Positions 43,402 through 52,009 of a DNA stretch of 64,000 nt are shown here, piece by piece. The notes under the pieces are model-generated. The model worked only from the letters and a program-made list of their open reading frames with translations. It was not told where the DNA came from and ran no database searches. The position numbers were made by a program, and so were the translations under genes. Position 1 is the first letter of the stretch. Each line of letters opens with the position of its first letter. Origin of the DNA: Anaerolineales bacterium (lineage in GTDB: Bacteria > Chloroflexota > Anaerolineae > Anaerolineales > Villigracilaceae); NCBI GenBank assembly GCA_015075725.1, contig JABTTV010000001.1:3224001-3288000 (forward strand), written 5' to 3'.

Positions 43402-43881
43402 TTATTTTTCCTGCACCAGTGCGTGTATCTCTTCTTCGATCACTCTGCAGAGATCGGGGATCGCGCTTTCAACAACTCTGCTTAATTCTGCACCGAGTTC
43501 CATTTGTTCAGCCTCGACGCCAATGATGCGGATGTTGACTTCCACGTCGGTAAGTTGATTTCGCATGTGAAGCGTCTCTGCCACGCCCCAGCCATGCGCT
43601 GATCTTGAACCCGATGCAAAAGAAGCAAGATCACTTTCATCAAGGCGATGGATGGTACCCGGATTCCCAGCGCTTTGGACAGCATCCACCAGGATCGCCG
43701 CATCGAAATCGTTCAGCAGGTCGATCAGCGCGAGACCGGGCAGTTCACACGCCTCGACCCGGACCTCAAGCCTGTTTGCGGTTTCAGGGAATTTTTCCTG
43801 CCATCGGCGAACCGCTTCCAGCCCGGCAGCATCGTCGCCGCGAAGACTTTGACCGATGCCGATTACCGCGACCTTCTTCAT
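43402..43881 (-). CDS. Hydrogenase maturation protease
   Basis: 159 residues of the HycI/HoxW peptidase family that trims the C-terminus of the [NiFe] large subunit after nickel insertion. GIGQSLRGDDAAG (with the Asp that contacts Ni) and VDAVQS/G segments are typical. ATG 43881 overlaps the large-subunit stop by 4 nt (ATGA), so it serves that enzyme and is the last gene of the operon. The frame upstream to 43929 overlaps the large subunit and is not used. Confidence 0.9.
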   Translation of the reverse strand: MKKVAVIGIGQSLRGDDAAGLEAVRRWQEKFPETANRLEVRVEACELPGLALIDLLNDFDAAILVDAVQSAGNPGTIHRLDESDLASFASGSRSAHGWGVAETLHMRNQLTDVEVNIRIIGVEAEQMELGAELSRVVESAIPDLCRVIEEEIHALVQEK

Positions 43882-45161
43882 TTCTCTGCAATCTTCAATT
43901 TCAAGAAATGCGTCGCGCACGAGATGCAAGGATCGTAGGATCGCACAAGATGTTCGGCAATGAGGGTTGCTTCCGCTTCGGGCAGGCTGACGATCTTGGG
44001 AGTTAGTTTGAACAGATCGGCTTCGATACGCGGCAGGTTCTGCGCGGTGGGTGGAGTGATCTTGGCGAACTGCACCATGCCTCTGGCATCGATCTTGTAG
44101 CGGTGATAGAGAAGTCCACGCGGGGCTTCGGTGGCGCCAGAGCCTTCACCTGCTTTGAGTTTCAGTTCAAGGTGGGCAGGTCCGCTTGGTTTGTATTCTT
44201 TGATGAGCTGAATGGCTTCCTCGTAGAAGTGGACCAGTTCGATGGAGCGTGCAATCAGGGACTTGTACGGATTCTTGACCGGCAGCCGAATGCCAAATTC
44301 CTGTAGGGAGTTCTTCGCTCTTGGCATCAATTGTTCATGGTTCAAGTTTAAGCGAGCCAGCGGTCCGACAAGATAGGTATTGTTATCCACGGTACGGCTG
44401 TGCAAGGCATTCGAGTGTCTGACGTGCTCTTCGATATAGCTGTTCTCGTATTCAGATATCGAAAGCTTGCGCCCGTTTGACGAAAGGACATCGCCTTCGA
44501 TCACACCGTATTCCTCAGTGTGGTGGAGGGCTACAAATTCATAGTCAATTTCCAGGTCCGGGTAGGGAAGCGTAAGCGCCAGCTTGACCGTGTCGATGGC
44601 GGCGTTCAACCCCCATTCCATATCGGGGAGCAGGGCCTTGATTGCTTTCGCATCAGGCCAGCTGTAAAAACCGCCGACACACACATTGACGGGATGTACG
44701 GATCGCCCGCCAATTGCCTTGAGCAGTTCGTTGCCGATCTTCTTGAGGCGCAGGGCGGTCTTCACGACATCGGGTGCTTCTGCCGCCACCTCCAAAACAG
44801 ATTCTTTACCAAGCAAGTCGGGAGCCTGGAGCATATAAATATGCAGCGCGTGACTTTCGATGTATTCGCCGCAGTACATCAACCGGCGGAGGGCGCGCAC
44901 CTGGGGGGAGATTTTCACTCCCAATGCATTCTCGAGCGCGTACACGGCGCTCATCTGATAAGCCACTGGGCAAATGCCGCAGATACGGGCGGTGATGTCG
45001 GGAACTTCCTGCAGGTATCGGTCTCTCAAAAACCCTTCGAAGAATCGCGGCGGCTCGTAAATGTCGAGGCGGATTTCCACTGCCTTGCCGTTTTTCAAGC
45101 CGATGTAGAGACCGCCTTCTCCTTCCACGCGCGCCAGGGCGGGAACTTTTATGTTTTTCAT
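43878..45161 (-). CDS. hydA: [NiFe] hydrogenase large (alpha) subunit, group 3b type
   Basis: 427 residues. The nickel site is complete: RICGICPVAY near the N-terminus and DPCISCATHFLKLKI near the C-terminus, with a 12-residue tail after the final His for the protease. Short length and the gene order place it in group 3b (sulfhydrogenase-type), a cytoplasmic bidirectional NADP-linked enzyme. The start overlaps the small-subunit stop by 1 nt (TGATG), giving ATG 45161; the GTG at 45164 is in the same frame. No hypABCDEF genes are in the window. Confidence 0.93.
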   Translation of the reverse strand: MKNIKVPALARVEGEGGLYIGLKNGKAVEIRLDIYEPPRFFEGFLRDRYLQEVPDITARICGICPVAYQMSAVYALENALGVKISPQVRALRRLMYCGEYIESHALHIYMLQAPDLLGKESVLEVAAEAPDVVKTALRLKKIGNELLKAIGGRSVHPVNVCVGGFYSWPDAKAIKALLPDMEWGLNAAIDTVKLALTLPYPDLEIDYEFVALHHTEEYGVIEGDVLSSNGRKLSISEYENSYIEEHVRHSNALHSRTVDNNTYLVGPLARLNLNHEQLMPRAKNSLQEFGIRLPVKNPYKSLIARSIELVHFYEEAIQLIKEYKPSGPAHLELKLKAGEGSGATEAPRGLLYHRYKIDARGMVQFAKITPPTAQNLPRIEADLFKLTPKIVSLPEAEATLIAEHLVRSYDPCISCATHFLKLKIAEK

Positions 45162-45952
45162 CACGCCTCCTCGTTTGCCGGAAGAAGATCATCCACAATG
45201 GTGCGGAAAGTCGGAGCGTAGCCGCTGATGCCGCGGAAGAGGCGGGCTGTCTCACCCGGATAGCGTTCCAGTTGCCGGAGCATGGTTGCCATCGCGCCGG
45301 GGTTGACATCGCGTGAAGGACCGAAACAACCGTAGCAGCCGCGTCCGATGGTTGGGCAGATCGCGCCGCATCCCGCCTGTGTCGCGGGTCCGATGCAGGG
45401 AATACCTTTATCCACAAGGATGCAAATGGTTCCGCGCCGCTTGCACTCCAAACAGACAGAATAAGGCGGCAGGTTGGGAAGACGGTTGTTCAGCAGCGCC
45501 ACGATGACTTCGATCACCTGTGCCTTGTTGACCGGACAGCCCCACAGTTCGAGATCGACGGGAATGTGCTCGGAGAGGGGTGTGGCAGTTTCAAGATATT
45601 GTAGGTATTCAGGATGCCCGTACACCACCCTTGCAAATTCATCGGCATTGGCAAAATTGCGAAGCGCTTGAATGCCTCCGGCAGTGGCGCATGTACCGAG
45701 AGCGACCACCGTTTTTGCGGTGGCACGTACCTCCTTGATGCGCTCAATTTCATGCGGCGTGGTGATCGAACCTTCGACGATCGCAATATCGTAAGGTCCG
45801 GGTTTCTGTGCGCGTGTGGCTTCGAGGAAATATGCGATGTCGATTGCGTCGGCAAGATCAAGCAGATCATCTTCCATGTTCAAGATCGAAAGCTGGCACC
45901 CGTCACAGGAGGAAAACTTATACACGGCAACGGTTGGTTTTTTCGTGGTCAT
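45161..45952 (-). CDS. hydD: [NiFe] hydrogenase small (delta) subunit
   Basis: 263 residues. The Fe-S cluster ligands are present: SSCDGCQLSILNME, ALGTCATAGG, WGCPVNK and the Cys-rich CLECKRRGTICI..CIGPATQAGCGAICPTIGRGCYGC. It passes electrons from the nickel site to the FAD-binding subunit. It overlaps hydG by 1 nt (TAATG) and hydA by 1 nt. Confidence 0.93.
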   Translation of the reverse strand: MTTKKPTVAVYKFSSCDGCQLSILNMEDDLLDLADAIDIAYFLEATRAQKPGPYDIAIVEGSITTPHEIERIKEVRATAKTVVALGTCATAGGIQALRNFANADEFARVVYGHPEYLQYLETATPLSEHIPVDLELWGCPVNKAQVIEVIVALLNNRLPNLPPYSVCLECKRRGTICILVDKGIPCIGPATQAGCGAICPTIGRGCYGCFGPSRDVNPGAMATMLRQLERYPGETARLFRGISGYAPTFRTIVDDLLPANEEA

Positions 45953-46818
45953 TAAAACTCCTCGACATTGAAGAAGGACTGTAATTCGTCAAAACGAAAG
46001 ACCGGACCTTCCTTACAGATGAAGTAGGGTCCCAACTGACAGTGACCGCACGAGCCCTGACCGCATTTCATATTACGTTCGAGCGAGACGTAGATGCGAT
46101 CCAGCGGAACGCGGCGCGCCATGGCTTCGAAGATGACAAACCGGATCATGATCTCCGGTCCGCAGGTGAGGATGGTGGTCTTGTGCGGGTCGATGCGGAA
46201 CTGGTAAAACCACATCGGAACCACTCCGACGCGTCCATTCCAGTTGGCGTCCCCACGGTCAACCGTCACTTCCACGTCGATGCCGGCTTTGCGCCAATCC
46301 TCATATTCCTTTGGGAACATCAGGTCGCCGGAAGTACGGGCGCCGTAGAGTAACGTGACCTTCCCGTACTCGTCGCGGTTCTGAATGATGTGATACAACG
46401 CCGGGCGGAGGGGAGGCAGACCAATGCCTCCGCAGGCGATGAACACATCCCTGCCTTCCATTTCTTTCATGGGCCAATGCGAGCCGAACGGTCCGCGCAA
46501 GCTGACGATGTCACCGACTTTCAGGCGACTTACCGCGCGTGTGACATTCCCAACGAAGCGGACGGTGTGCCCAATCTTCTCGTTATCTTGCGGATCGGAA
46601 CTGATCGAAATCGCGGATTCGCCAAACCCGGGCAGGTAGAGCATGTTGAATTGACCCGGTTCGAAACGGAATGCCTCTTGTTCGTCAGAATCTAGGAAGC
46701 GGATCCAGTATGTGGCGATGTCGTCTGCCTCGGGGACGATGGATTTAATCTCGGCCCAGTGCGGTTCGAGCAGCAGGTCAGCGTGCGTTCTGACAATTTC
46801 TGTGGCAAGCATGGTCAT
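45952..46818 (-). CDS. hydG: Hydrogenase FAD/NAD(P)-binding (gamma) subunit
   Basis: 288 residues of the ferredoxin-NADP reductase fold. FAD-binding region VGDIVSLRGPFGSHWP, NAD(P)-binding segment IACGGIGLPPLRPALY, and a C-terminal 2Fe-2S site MKCGQGSCGHCQLGPYFIC. In sulfhydrogenases this subunit (gamma) exchanges electrons with NADP(H). ATG 46818 overlaps the hydB stop by 4 nt (ATGA). Confidence 0.92.
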   Translation of the reverse strand: MTMLATEIVRTHADLLLEPHWAEIKSIVPEADDIATYWIRFLDSDEQEAFRFEPGQFNMLYLPGFGESAISISSDPQDNEKIGHTVRFVGNVTRAVSRLKVGDIVSLRGPFGSHWPMKEMEGRDVFIACGGIGLPPLRPALYHIIQNRDEYGKVTLLYGARTSGDLMFPKEYEDWRKAGIDVEVTVDRGDANWNGRVGVVPMWFYQFRIDPHKTTILTCGPEIMIRFVIFEAMARRVPLDRIYVSLERNMKCGQGSCGHCQLGPYFICKEGPVFRFDELQSFFNVEEF

Positions 46819-47942
46819 CGGTTCACCTCATTTCGCAGGGCGGCGATCTCTTCCGTGATATCGATCTCTGCCGGGCACCATGTAATACAGCGTCCGCATC
46901 CAACACAGCCCAGGGTTCCGAATTGTTGTTTCCATGTGCCAAGCTTATGAGAGAGCCACTGGCGATAGCGCGAATAGATCGTCGGGCGGGTATTGCCACC
47001 TGCCTGATGTGAATACCCGGGATTGAAGCAGGAGTCCCATAAGCGGTTGCGTCTGGTGGTCTTTCCATCGAGGCTCATCTCATCCTGTGTATCCCAACAG
47101 AAACATGTCGGGCAGACCTGGGTACAGTTCGTACAACTAAGGCACCGCTTTCCGATCTCGAGCCAGTAAGGGTGATCGAGGTGATCAATGATGAGATTTG
47201 GCAGATCGGAGCTTTCGAGTTTCCTTGTCATTTGATGTTCGGCGTGCTCAAGTTTCCGCTCGACATTCGAGAGGATGTAACCGCTGGCGTCGTCAAATGG
47301 AATTCCAGCCAGCAATCTTCGCGCAACCTCCGACCCGATGGTTAATACAAACACATCATCGAGCTCGGTCAGATTCACGTCGAATTCCTCCTTCACGCGC
47401 GGACCGGTACCCATCGATGTGCAGAAACAGGTTCCAGCGGGTTGGGTGCAGTTAACCGAGATCACGAATGCGTGTATTCGCCGCGCCCGGTAGTGCGGGT
47501 CGGTAAAATCTTCGCGCATGAATATCCCGTCTTGTATCTGGATCGCTGCCAGTTCACAGGCGCGGACTCCAATAAATGCATACTTGGGGGTTTCCATTGG
47601 TTGAGAGGAAATTTCCCAGCTCTTTCCGTTTTTTTGCATGGCGAACAATTCCGTTTGTGACGGGAAAAGAAATTGTTTCCAGGACTGGGCTCCAGGGATG
47701 ATATCGAAGAAACGGGAATGTTTTTCATGCACCAATCGAAAGTTGCCCGGCTTTTGCTCGGTGCTGTATCCCTGTGGAAGATCATCGATACTCTCGATTT
47801 CTTCATAAACAAGCGTCTCATTCTTGACGCGCGGCCCAATCGGCAAATATCCTTCCTCCTTCAATCGGGATAAGAGCAGATTGAAAACCGGCTTTTCGAT
47901 CGTGATGGTGCTTCCCATGTCCGGGATGCGCTCATTTGGCAT
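46815..47942 (-). CDS. hydB: Hydrogenase 4Fe-4S (beta) subunit
   Basis: 375 residues. Two ferredoxin-like clusters are at the C-terminus: CLSCTNCTQVCPTCFC and GCVGCGRCITWCP. The N-terminal domain is the sulfhydrogenase beta-subunit type, which in archaea is linked to sulfur or polysulfide reduction. GGAGG lies 6 nt before ATG 47942; the start overlaps the end of the cNMP-binding gene by 11 nt. An upstream in-frame TTG at 47963 is not needed. Confidence 0.9.
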   Translation of the reverse strand: MPNERIPDMGSTITIEKPVFNLLLSRLKEEGYLPIGPRVKNETLVYEEIESIDDLPQGYSTEQKPGNFRLVHEKHSRFFDIIPGAQSWKQFLFPSQTELFAMQKNGKSWEISSQPMETPKYAFIGVRACELAAIQIQDGIFMREDFTDPHYRARRIHAFVISVNCTQPAGTCFCTSMGTGPRVKEEFDVNLTELDDVFVLTIGSEVARRLLAGIPFDDASGYILSNVERKLEHAEHQMTRKLESSDLPNLIIDHLDHPYWLEIGKRCLSCTNCTQVCPTCFCWDTQDEMSLDGKTTRRNRLWDSCFNPGYSHQAGGNTRPTIYSRYRQWLSHKLGTWKQQFGTLGCVGCGRCITWCPAEIDITEEIAALRNEVNR

Positions 47943-48423
47943 TTTTGTCCTCCGGTGACGCAAACATATCGATCAATTGCAGGCGGGTGACCAGCAAACG
48001 GCTGGCGACAATGTTCGATAATCGGCGCATGACAAGATAGCCCAGGTCGTGGTCGGCGTCACAGGCTTCGCGTAATTTTGCGGAATCGATGCCGACCACC
48101 AAACCATCCACCACGGCAACGGCTCCCGCCGTTCGTTGGTAGATATTGGGGATTACGCTTGACCAACCGAACAGGTCCCAAGGTTCGGCGGTAAAGATTC
48201 GAATCTTGCCTCGATGGGGGATAAAGATGTCGATTGCCACCCGCCCCTCGATAACGATGTAAAGATAGTCTTCCTGGTCGCCTTCGCGGAACAGGATTTC
48301 CCCCGCCCGTACATGTCTTAAATGTGATATGTCTGAAATCCGTTGCAAGTGTTTACGGTCGATCTCCTTGAACCAGGGAATTTTTTCAAGTTCCCTGCTC
48401 ACATCTGCCTTGTCATACCTCAT
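47932..48423 (-). CDS. Cyclic-nucleotide-binding-domain protein without a DNA-binding domain, heading the hydrogenase operon
   Basis: 163 residues with only a CAP_ED (cNMP-binding) fold: AGEILFREGDQEDYLYIVIEG, then the C-helix. There is no helix-turn-helix, so it is not a complete CRP/FNR regulator. It overlaps hydB by 11 nt, so it is made with the hydrogenase. A regulatory or docking subunit is plausible but unproven. AAGGAG ribosome-binding site before ATG 48423. Confidence 0.85.
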   Translation of the reverse strand: MRYDKADVSRELEKIPWFKEIDRKHLQRISDISHLRHVRAGEILFREGDQEDYLYIVIEGRVAIDIFIPHRGKIRIFTAEPWDLFGWSSVIPNIYQRTAGAVAVVDGLVVGIDSAKLREACDADHDLGYLVMRRLSNIVASRLLVTRLQLIDMFASPEDKNAK

Positions 48424-48466
48424 AGTGGACTCCTTGTCTTTGGAGGAATAGAGCCAATCCTAATTT

Positions 48467-48472
48467 ATTGTA
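48467..48472 (-). promoter_or_regulatory. -10 box (TACAAT) of the hydrogenase operon
   Basis: TACAAT on the minus strand, 44 nt upstream of ATG 48423. A palindrome (48480-48492) covers the spacer region. Confidence 0.4.
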
Positions 48473-48479
48473 CCATTTT

Positions 48480-48492
48480 TCACAAGCTGTGA
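48480..48492. promoter_or_regulatory. Candidate operator TCACA-N3-TGTGA
   Basis: TCACAAGCTGTGA, arms perfectly inverted, 8 nt upstream of the hydrogenase -10 box and about 64 nt before the hisS -10. The half-site TGTGA is that of CRP/FNR-family regulators but the order of arms is the reverse and the spacing is shorter than their usual site. Confidence 0.35.
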
Positions 48493-48555
48493 TAGTGCGT
48501 TCCTTCCTCTACTCAATAGGCTACTTGTCATACCAATTCACTGGTTCAAATATGC

Positions 48556-48561
48556 TACAAT
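48556..48561 (+). promoter_or_regulatory. -10 box (TACAAT) of hisS
   Basis: TACAAT 27 nt before ATG 48589; no convincing -35 is seen. A GGAG ribosome-binding site follows. Confidence 0.4.
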
Positions 48562-48588
48562 GCGGGACAATTCATCTGGAGAATCATC

Positions 48589-49866
48589 ATGAAAAAAACC
48601 GTTCAGACCGTAAAAGGTGTGCGCGAGTTCTATCCCGAAACCATGTCGCTTCGAAACTATCTTTATGAGAAAGTTCGAAGCGCTTCGCGGTCATTTGGCT
48701 ATCAGGAATGGGATGGTCCGTTCATTGAGACGATCGATCTTTACGCGGCAAAATCCGGCGAAGAACTGGTGAAAAAACAATCGTTCGTGTTCGAGGATCG
48801 CGGCGGGGATTTAGTGACCCTGCGTCCCGAGTTGACGCCCAGCCTGGCGCGCATGATCGCGGCAAAACAGGGACAGTTGACTTTTCCCGTCCGCTGGTGG
48901 TCGTTCGGTCCATTCTGGCGCTACGAACAGCCGCAAAAAGGCCGCACACGGGAATTTTTTCAATGGAATATCGACATGGTCGGGGCAGATTCACCTGAAG
49001 CAGACGCGGAGATGATCGCCATTGCCGCTACCTTCCTGCGCTCGGTCGGGCTGGACCCGGCGCGTGTTTCCATATTCGTGAATGACCGCAGCCTGATGAC
49101 CTCCCAGTTTGACAGGCTGGACATCCCGGTTGAGAAACGCGTCGAATCGTCGAACCTGATCGATCGACGCTCGAAAATGAATCCGGATGCCTGGGAGGCA
49201 TACGGCTTGGAGATGGGATTAAGCCAGAGACAGATCGATGGTCTGAAGCAAGTGCTTGAAAATTACAACCTTTGGAAACAAAGCGATAATCTTCAGAGGG
49301 TTTTTGCAGCACTGGACGCGCTGGGAGTTAAAGAATACATTAAATTCGACCCGGCGGTCATGCGCGGACTGCTGTATTACACGAGCACCGTTTTCGAGGC
49401 ATTCGATCTCACTGGATCTGTCCGCCGCTCGATCCTGGGCGGAGGGAGGTATGACAATCTGCTGGAAGATGTTGGCGGTGATTCCCTGCCGGCAACGGGA
49501 TTTGCAATGGGCGATGTGGTCATTGGAATTGTTTTGCAGGAAGCGGGGCTGGTCCCTGATTTCGAACCCAGTCCGGCACAGGTTTTGGTGACCGTCTTCG
49601 ATGAGAACCTATGGATACAGTCCCTTTCTCTTGCGTCTGAATTACGCCAGGCGGGACTCAATGTAATGGTTTATCCCGAACCCGTCAAACTGCCGAAACA
49701 ATTCAAGTTTGCAGACAAAATGAAGATGCGGGTCGCGATGGTGCTTGGTCCGGATGAGGTAGAAAAAGGCCTGGTCGTGGTCAAAAACCTTGGGACGGGA
49801 GATCAGTTACAAGTCAAGAGGGAGGCGATTTTTGAGTCGATTAAGGGGATTTTGAAAAATGCCTGA
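48589..49866 (+). CDS. hisS: Histidyl-tRNA synthetase
   Basis: 425 residues, class II synthetase that charges tRNA-His. Motif 2 TLRPELTPSLARMIA and WRYEQPQKGRTREFFQWN, histidine-specific LLYYTSTVFEAFD, motif 3 GGGRYDNLL..GFAMG and a C-terminal anticodon-binding domain are present. The N-terminus (VQTVKGVREFYPE) fits HisS. tRNA-His(GTG) lies 488 nt downstream on the same strand. Overlaps the next GNAT gene by 8 nt. Confidence 0.95.
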   Translation: MKKTVQTVKGVREFYPETMSLRNYLYEKVRSASRSFGYQEWDGPFIETIDLYAAKSGEELVKKQSFVFEDRGGDLVTLRPELTPSLARMIAAKQGQLTFPVRWWSFGPFWRYEQPQKGRTREFFQWNIDMVGADSPEADAEMIAIAATFLRSVGLDPARVSIFVNDRSLMTSQFDRLDIPVEKRVESSNLIDRRSKMNPDAWEAYGLEMGLSQRQIDGLKQVLENYNLWKQSDNLQRVFAALDALGVKEYIKFDPAVMRGLLYYTSTVFEAFDLTGSVRRSILGGGRYDNLLEDVGGDSLPATGFAMGDVVIGIVLQEAGLVPDFEPSPAQVLVTVFDENLWIQSLSLASELRQAGLNVMVYPEPVKLPKQFKFADKMKMRVAMVLGPDEVEKGLVVVKNLGTGDQLQVKREAIFESIKGILKNA

Positions 49867-50323
49867 GATTCGCCCCGTCTCGATCGATAACTGGCGGGAA
49901 CTTATCGATTTGAAAGTTCGTGAAGATCAGAAACATTTTGTCGCTTCAAATTTATATTCAATCGCCCAATCAAAATTCGGCGATGAGTACGAGGGGCATT
50001 GGGATTTGTTTCCCTTTGGAATCTACGATGATGAAGGCAAGCCTGTGGGGTTTTTGATGTATGCCGTAAATTTCTCGCATCCCACCCATCAAGCCTTCAT
50101 TCAGCGGTTGATGGTGGATGAAAAGTTCCAGGGCCGGGGCTATGGAATGTTCGGCATGAAGTGGATGTTGGACTTGTTCCATGCCGACGAGCGGGTTCAA
50201 GTAGTGGGTATTTCTTATGAGCCGCAAAACGAAGTCGCTCGGAAGTTGTATGCAAGTTTGGGATTCGAGGAAACCGGCAGAATCATTGACGATGAGACTG
50301 AAGCAATGCTGAAACTACGTTGA
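49859..50323 (+). CDS. GNAT-family N-acetyltransferase
   Basis: 154 residues. RLMVDEKFQGRGYGMFGMKWML is the acetyl-CoA-binding motif A, and ISYEPQNEVARKLYASLGFEETG the following conserved block, as in spermidine/RimI-like GNATs. Overlap of 8 nt with hisS implies coupling. Substrate unknown. Confidence 0.88.
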   Translation: MPEIRPVSIDNWRELIDLKVREDQKHFVASNLYSIAQSKFGDEYEGHWDLFPFGIYDDEGKPVGFLMYAVNFSHPTHQAFIQRLMVDEKFQGRGYGMFGMKWMLDLFHADERVQVVGISYEPQNEVARKLYASLGFEETGRIIDDETEAMLKLR

Positions 50324-50353
50324 TTTGTGGTAAAATGGCAACCGCTTTTGTAT

Positions 50354-50426
50354 GGCGGATGTAGCTCAATGGCAGAGCACCTGACTGTGGCTCAGGTGGT
50401 TGGGAGTTCGAGACTCCTCATCCGCC
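50354..50426 (+). tRNA. tRNA-His (anticodon GTG)
   Basis: A 73-nt cloverleaf: acceptor GCGGATG (50355-50361) pairs with CATCCGC (50419-50425), plus G-1 at 50354 opposite C73 at 50426, the identity pair of tRNA-His. D-arm GCTC..GAGC, anticodon stem CCTGA/TCAGG with loop CTGTGGC (anticodon GTG), T-arm GGGAG TTCGAGA CTCCT with one wobble-type imperfection. A complete CCA is not encoded. It follows hisS and a GNAT gene on the same strand. Confidence 0.93.
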
Positions 50427-50434
50427 CAGAAAAT

Positions 50435-50470
50435 AAAGACCCGAAAGGTTTTGATACCCTTCGGGTCTTT
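50435..50470. terminator. Bidirectional terminator after tRNA-His
   Basis: AAAGACCCGAA (50435-50445) pairs perfectly with TTCGGGTCTTT (50460-50470); T-run to the right, A-run to the left. It can end the tRNA transcript and the convergent gene ending at 50480. Confidence 0.8.
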
Positions 50471-50479
50471 TCGTTTCAC

Positions 50480-51898
50480 CTACTTTCCCCTTGTGTACCA
50501 GATCGAACCGGGTGAGTCGTAACTATAGCCTTCGCCCATAATGATGTGGGTAGTGCCTTCTTCGTCGATATCCATTTCATAATAATCACCGAAGGGGAAG
50601 CGGAATCCATCTGCGGTGATATAGCTGGAATAACCGTCCGCGAATGCGGAAACGTCCTGCTCGTTTGTCCAGGTTGAGCCGCCATTTGTGGATGAACGGT
50701 AATAGGTATTCCACCAGCCATTGGTCCTTTCGTCCATCCACGAGATGCGGACGTCGCCGTTGCCGGTTGCCGTGATAGCCGGGAAGTTATGCGAGATGTT
50801 CGGTCCGGCCGTGGAGACTTCCACGGGGGCGCTCCAAGTCGCGCCGTCATTGGTGGATTTGAAGAAGTAGATGCGAGCCGGTCCAAAGTCCGCGCTGTTG
50901 GCATTGGAAAGGGAGTAAACGTTACCCGCTTCGTCGCCTGCCATCACGATTTGCGCTCCAAGATATGCCCAGCCGCAGTAGTAATCCGCAGGGCATTTTT
51001 CGGGAGCGCGGGAGACTTGAACAACGGTGTTTGTCCACGTCGCGCCGCCGTCAGTGGATTTGCTGATGACGAGATGGACCTTACCCTTCGCGCCGCCGTT
51101 TTGTTCGTAGCCATTCCACGACATGTAGACGGTGCCATTCGGGGCGACGTATCCACCAGCAGCCAGCGCCCAACCCAGTTTCCCTTTGAACTTGATCTCG
51201 GATTGAGTGAAGGTTTGCCCGCCGTCATGGGATGATGCGGCGTAGAGTTTTTGCGCATGAGTATACGAGACGTACACATCCTGCCCGCGCACGGCAAGGA
51301 TGGGTTTATCCACAGCGGCATTTGTGGAGTCCGCGATCACGACCGACCAGGTCTGCCCGAAATCTGTGGATTTGGCGACAGCGATGTCGCTCTTGTTCGC
51401 TTCCATCCAGGAGGCGTACACGGTCCTGCCGTCGGCTGGATCAACGACGATCTGGGAATCCCATTGACCGGTATTTGCGCCTTCGGTATAGATCGGAGTT
51501 GGCGGACCCCAAGTCGCACCATGATCGTTGCTGATTTGAATGACCTGTGTTGGGTTGCCGCATGTCTCACAGCCCGGCACTCCATAATATTGCGCGTAAA
51601 GCATATATACGTTCCCGAACCGGTCGGCGGCTATGGCTGGCTCCCATTGATCTCCGTCGAAAAATCCCAGCCGGGTTTGGGTCGAGAATCCGCTCGGTGG
51701 GGTGGGAGGCGCTTTAACTCCCGAGGGAATCGGCGCGGCGATGACGGATGCTAGAGGGCCTACTGTTTTTCGTTTGGCTTTTGCAGGGGTTTCTTCCGCG
51801 GTGGGAAGTAATGAACCCATGTTTGCTGCCGTTAGTGCAGCAAGGGCAATCAGGACCAACAGGACGAGCAATTGCGTGCGGGTAGCGCGTGCAGACAT
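50480..51898 (-). CDS. Secreted sialidase-like BNR/Asp-box protein
   Basis: 472 residues. A signal peptide/anchor (10-27) is followed by a Pro-rich segment and a beta-propeller with at least six Asp-box repeats (SxDxGxTW: SNDHGATW, STDFGQTW, SHDGGQTF, STDGGATW, STNDGATW, STNGGSTW). This is the exo-alpha-sialidase/BNR fold. The catalytic Arg triad cannot be placed by eye, so glycosidase activity is uncertain; it may be only a surface-binding propeller. It is a single gene ending at a bidirectional terminator. Confidence 0.85.
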   Translation of the reverse strand: MSARATRTQLLVLLVLIALAALTAANMGSLLPTAEETPAKAKRKTVGPLASVIAAPIPSGVKAPPTPPSGFSTQTRLGFFDGDQWEPAIAADRFGNVYMLYAQYYGVPGCETCGNPTQVIQISNDHGATWGPPTPIYTEGANTGQWDSQIVVDPADGRTVYASWMEANKSDIAVAKSTDFGQTWSVVIADSTNAAVDKPILAVRGQDVYVSYTHAQKLYAASSHDGGQTFTQSEIKFKGKLGWALAAGGYVAPNGTVYMSWNGYEQNGGAKGKVHLVISKSTDGGATWTNTVVQVSRAPEKCPADYYCGWAYLGAQIVMAGDEAGNVYSLSNANSADFGPARIYFFKSTNDGATWSAPVEVSTAGPNISHNFPAITATGNGDVRISWMDERTNGWWNTYYRSSTNGGSTWTNEQDVSAFADGYSSYITADGFRFPFGDYYEMDIDEEGTTHIIMGEGYSYDSPGSIWYTRGK

Positions 51899-51996
51899 GG
51901 CACTCTCCTCAAGAATTGGTTTTATCCGATGGGCTGGATATAGTGTAGTTTACAGAATCGGCAGGGTGGTTGTCAAGCAGGAAGGCCGTTTTCATG

Positions 51997-52002
51997 TAAA
52001 AT
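51997..52002 (+). promoter_or_regulatory. -10 box (TAAAAT) directly before glgA
   Basis: TAAAAT ends 7 nt before ATG 52010 with no ribosome-binding site between, so the mRNA is probably leaderless. TTGTCA lies at 51970-51975, but the 21-nt spacer is too long for a normal -35. Confidence 0.4.
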
Positions 52003-52009
52003 AGCCTCC

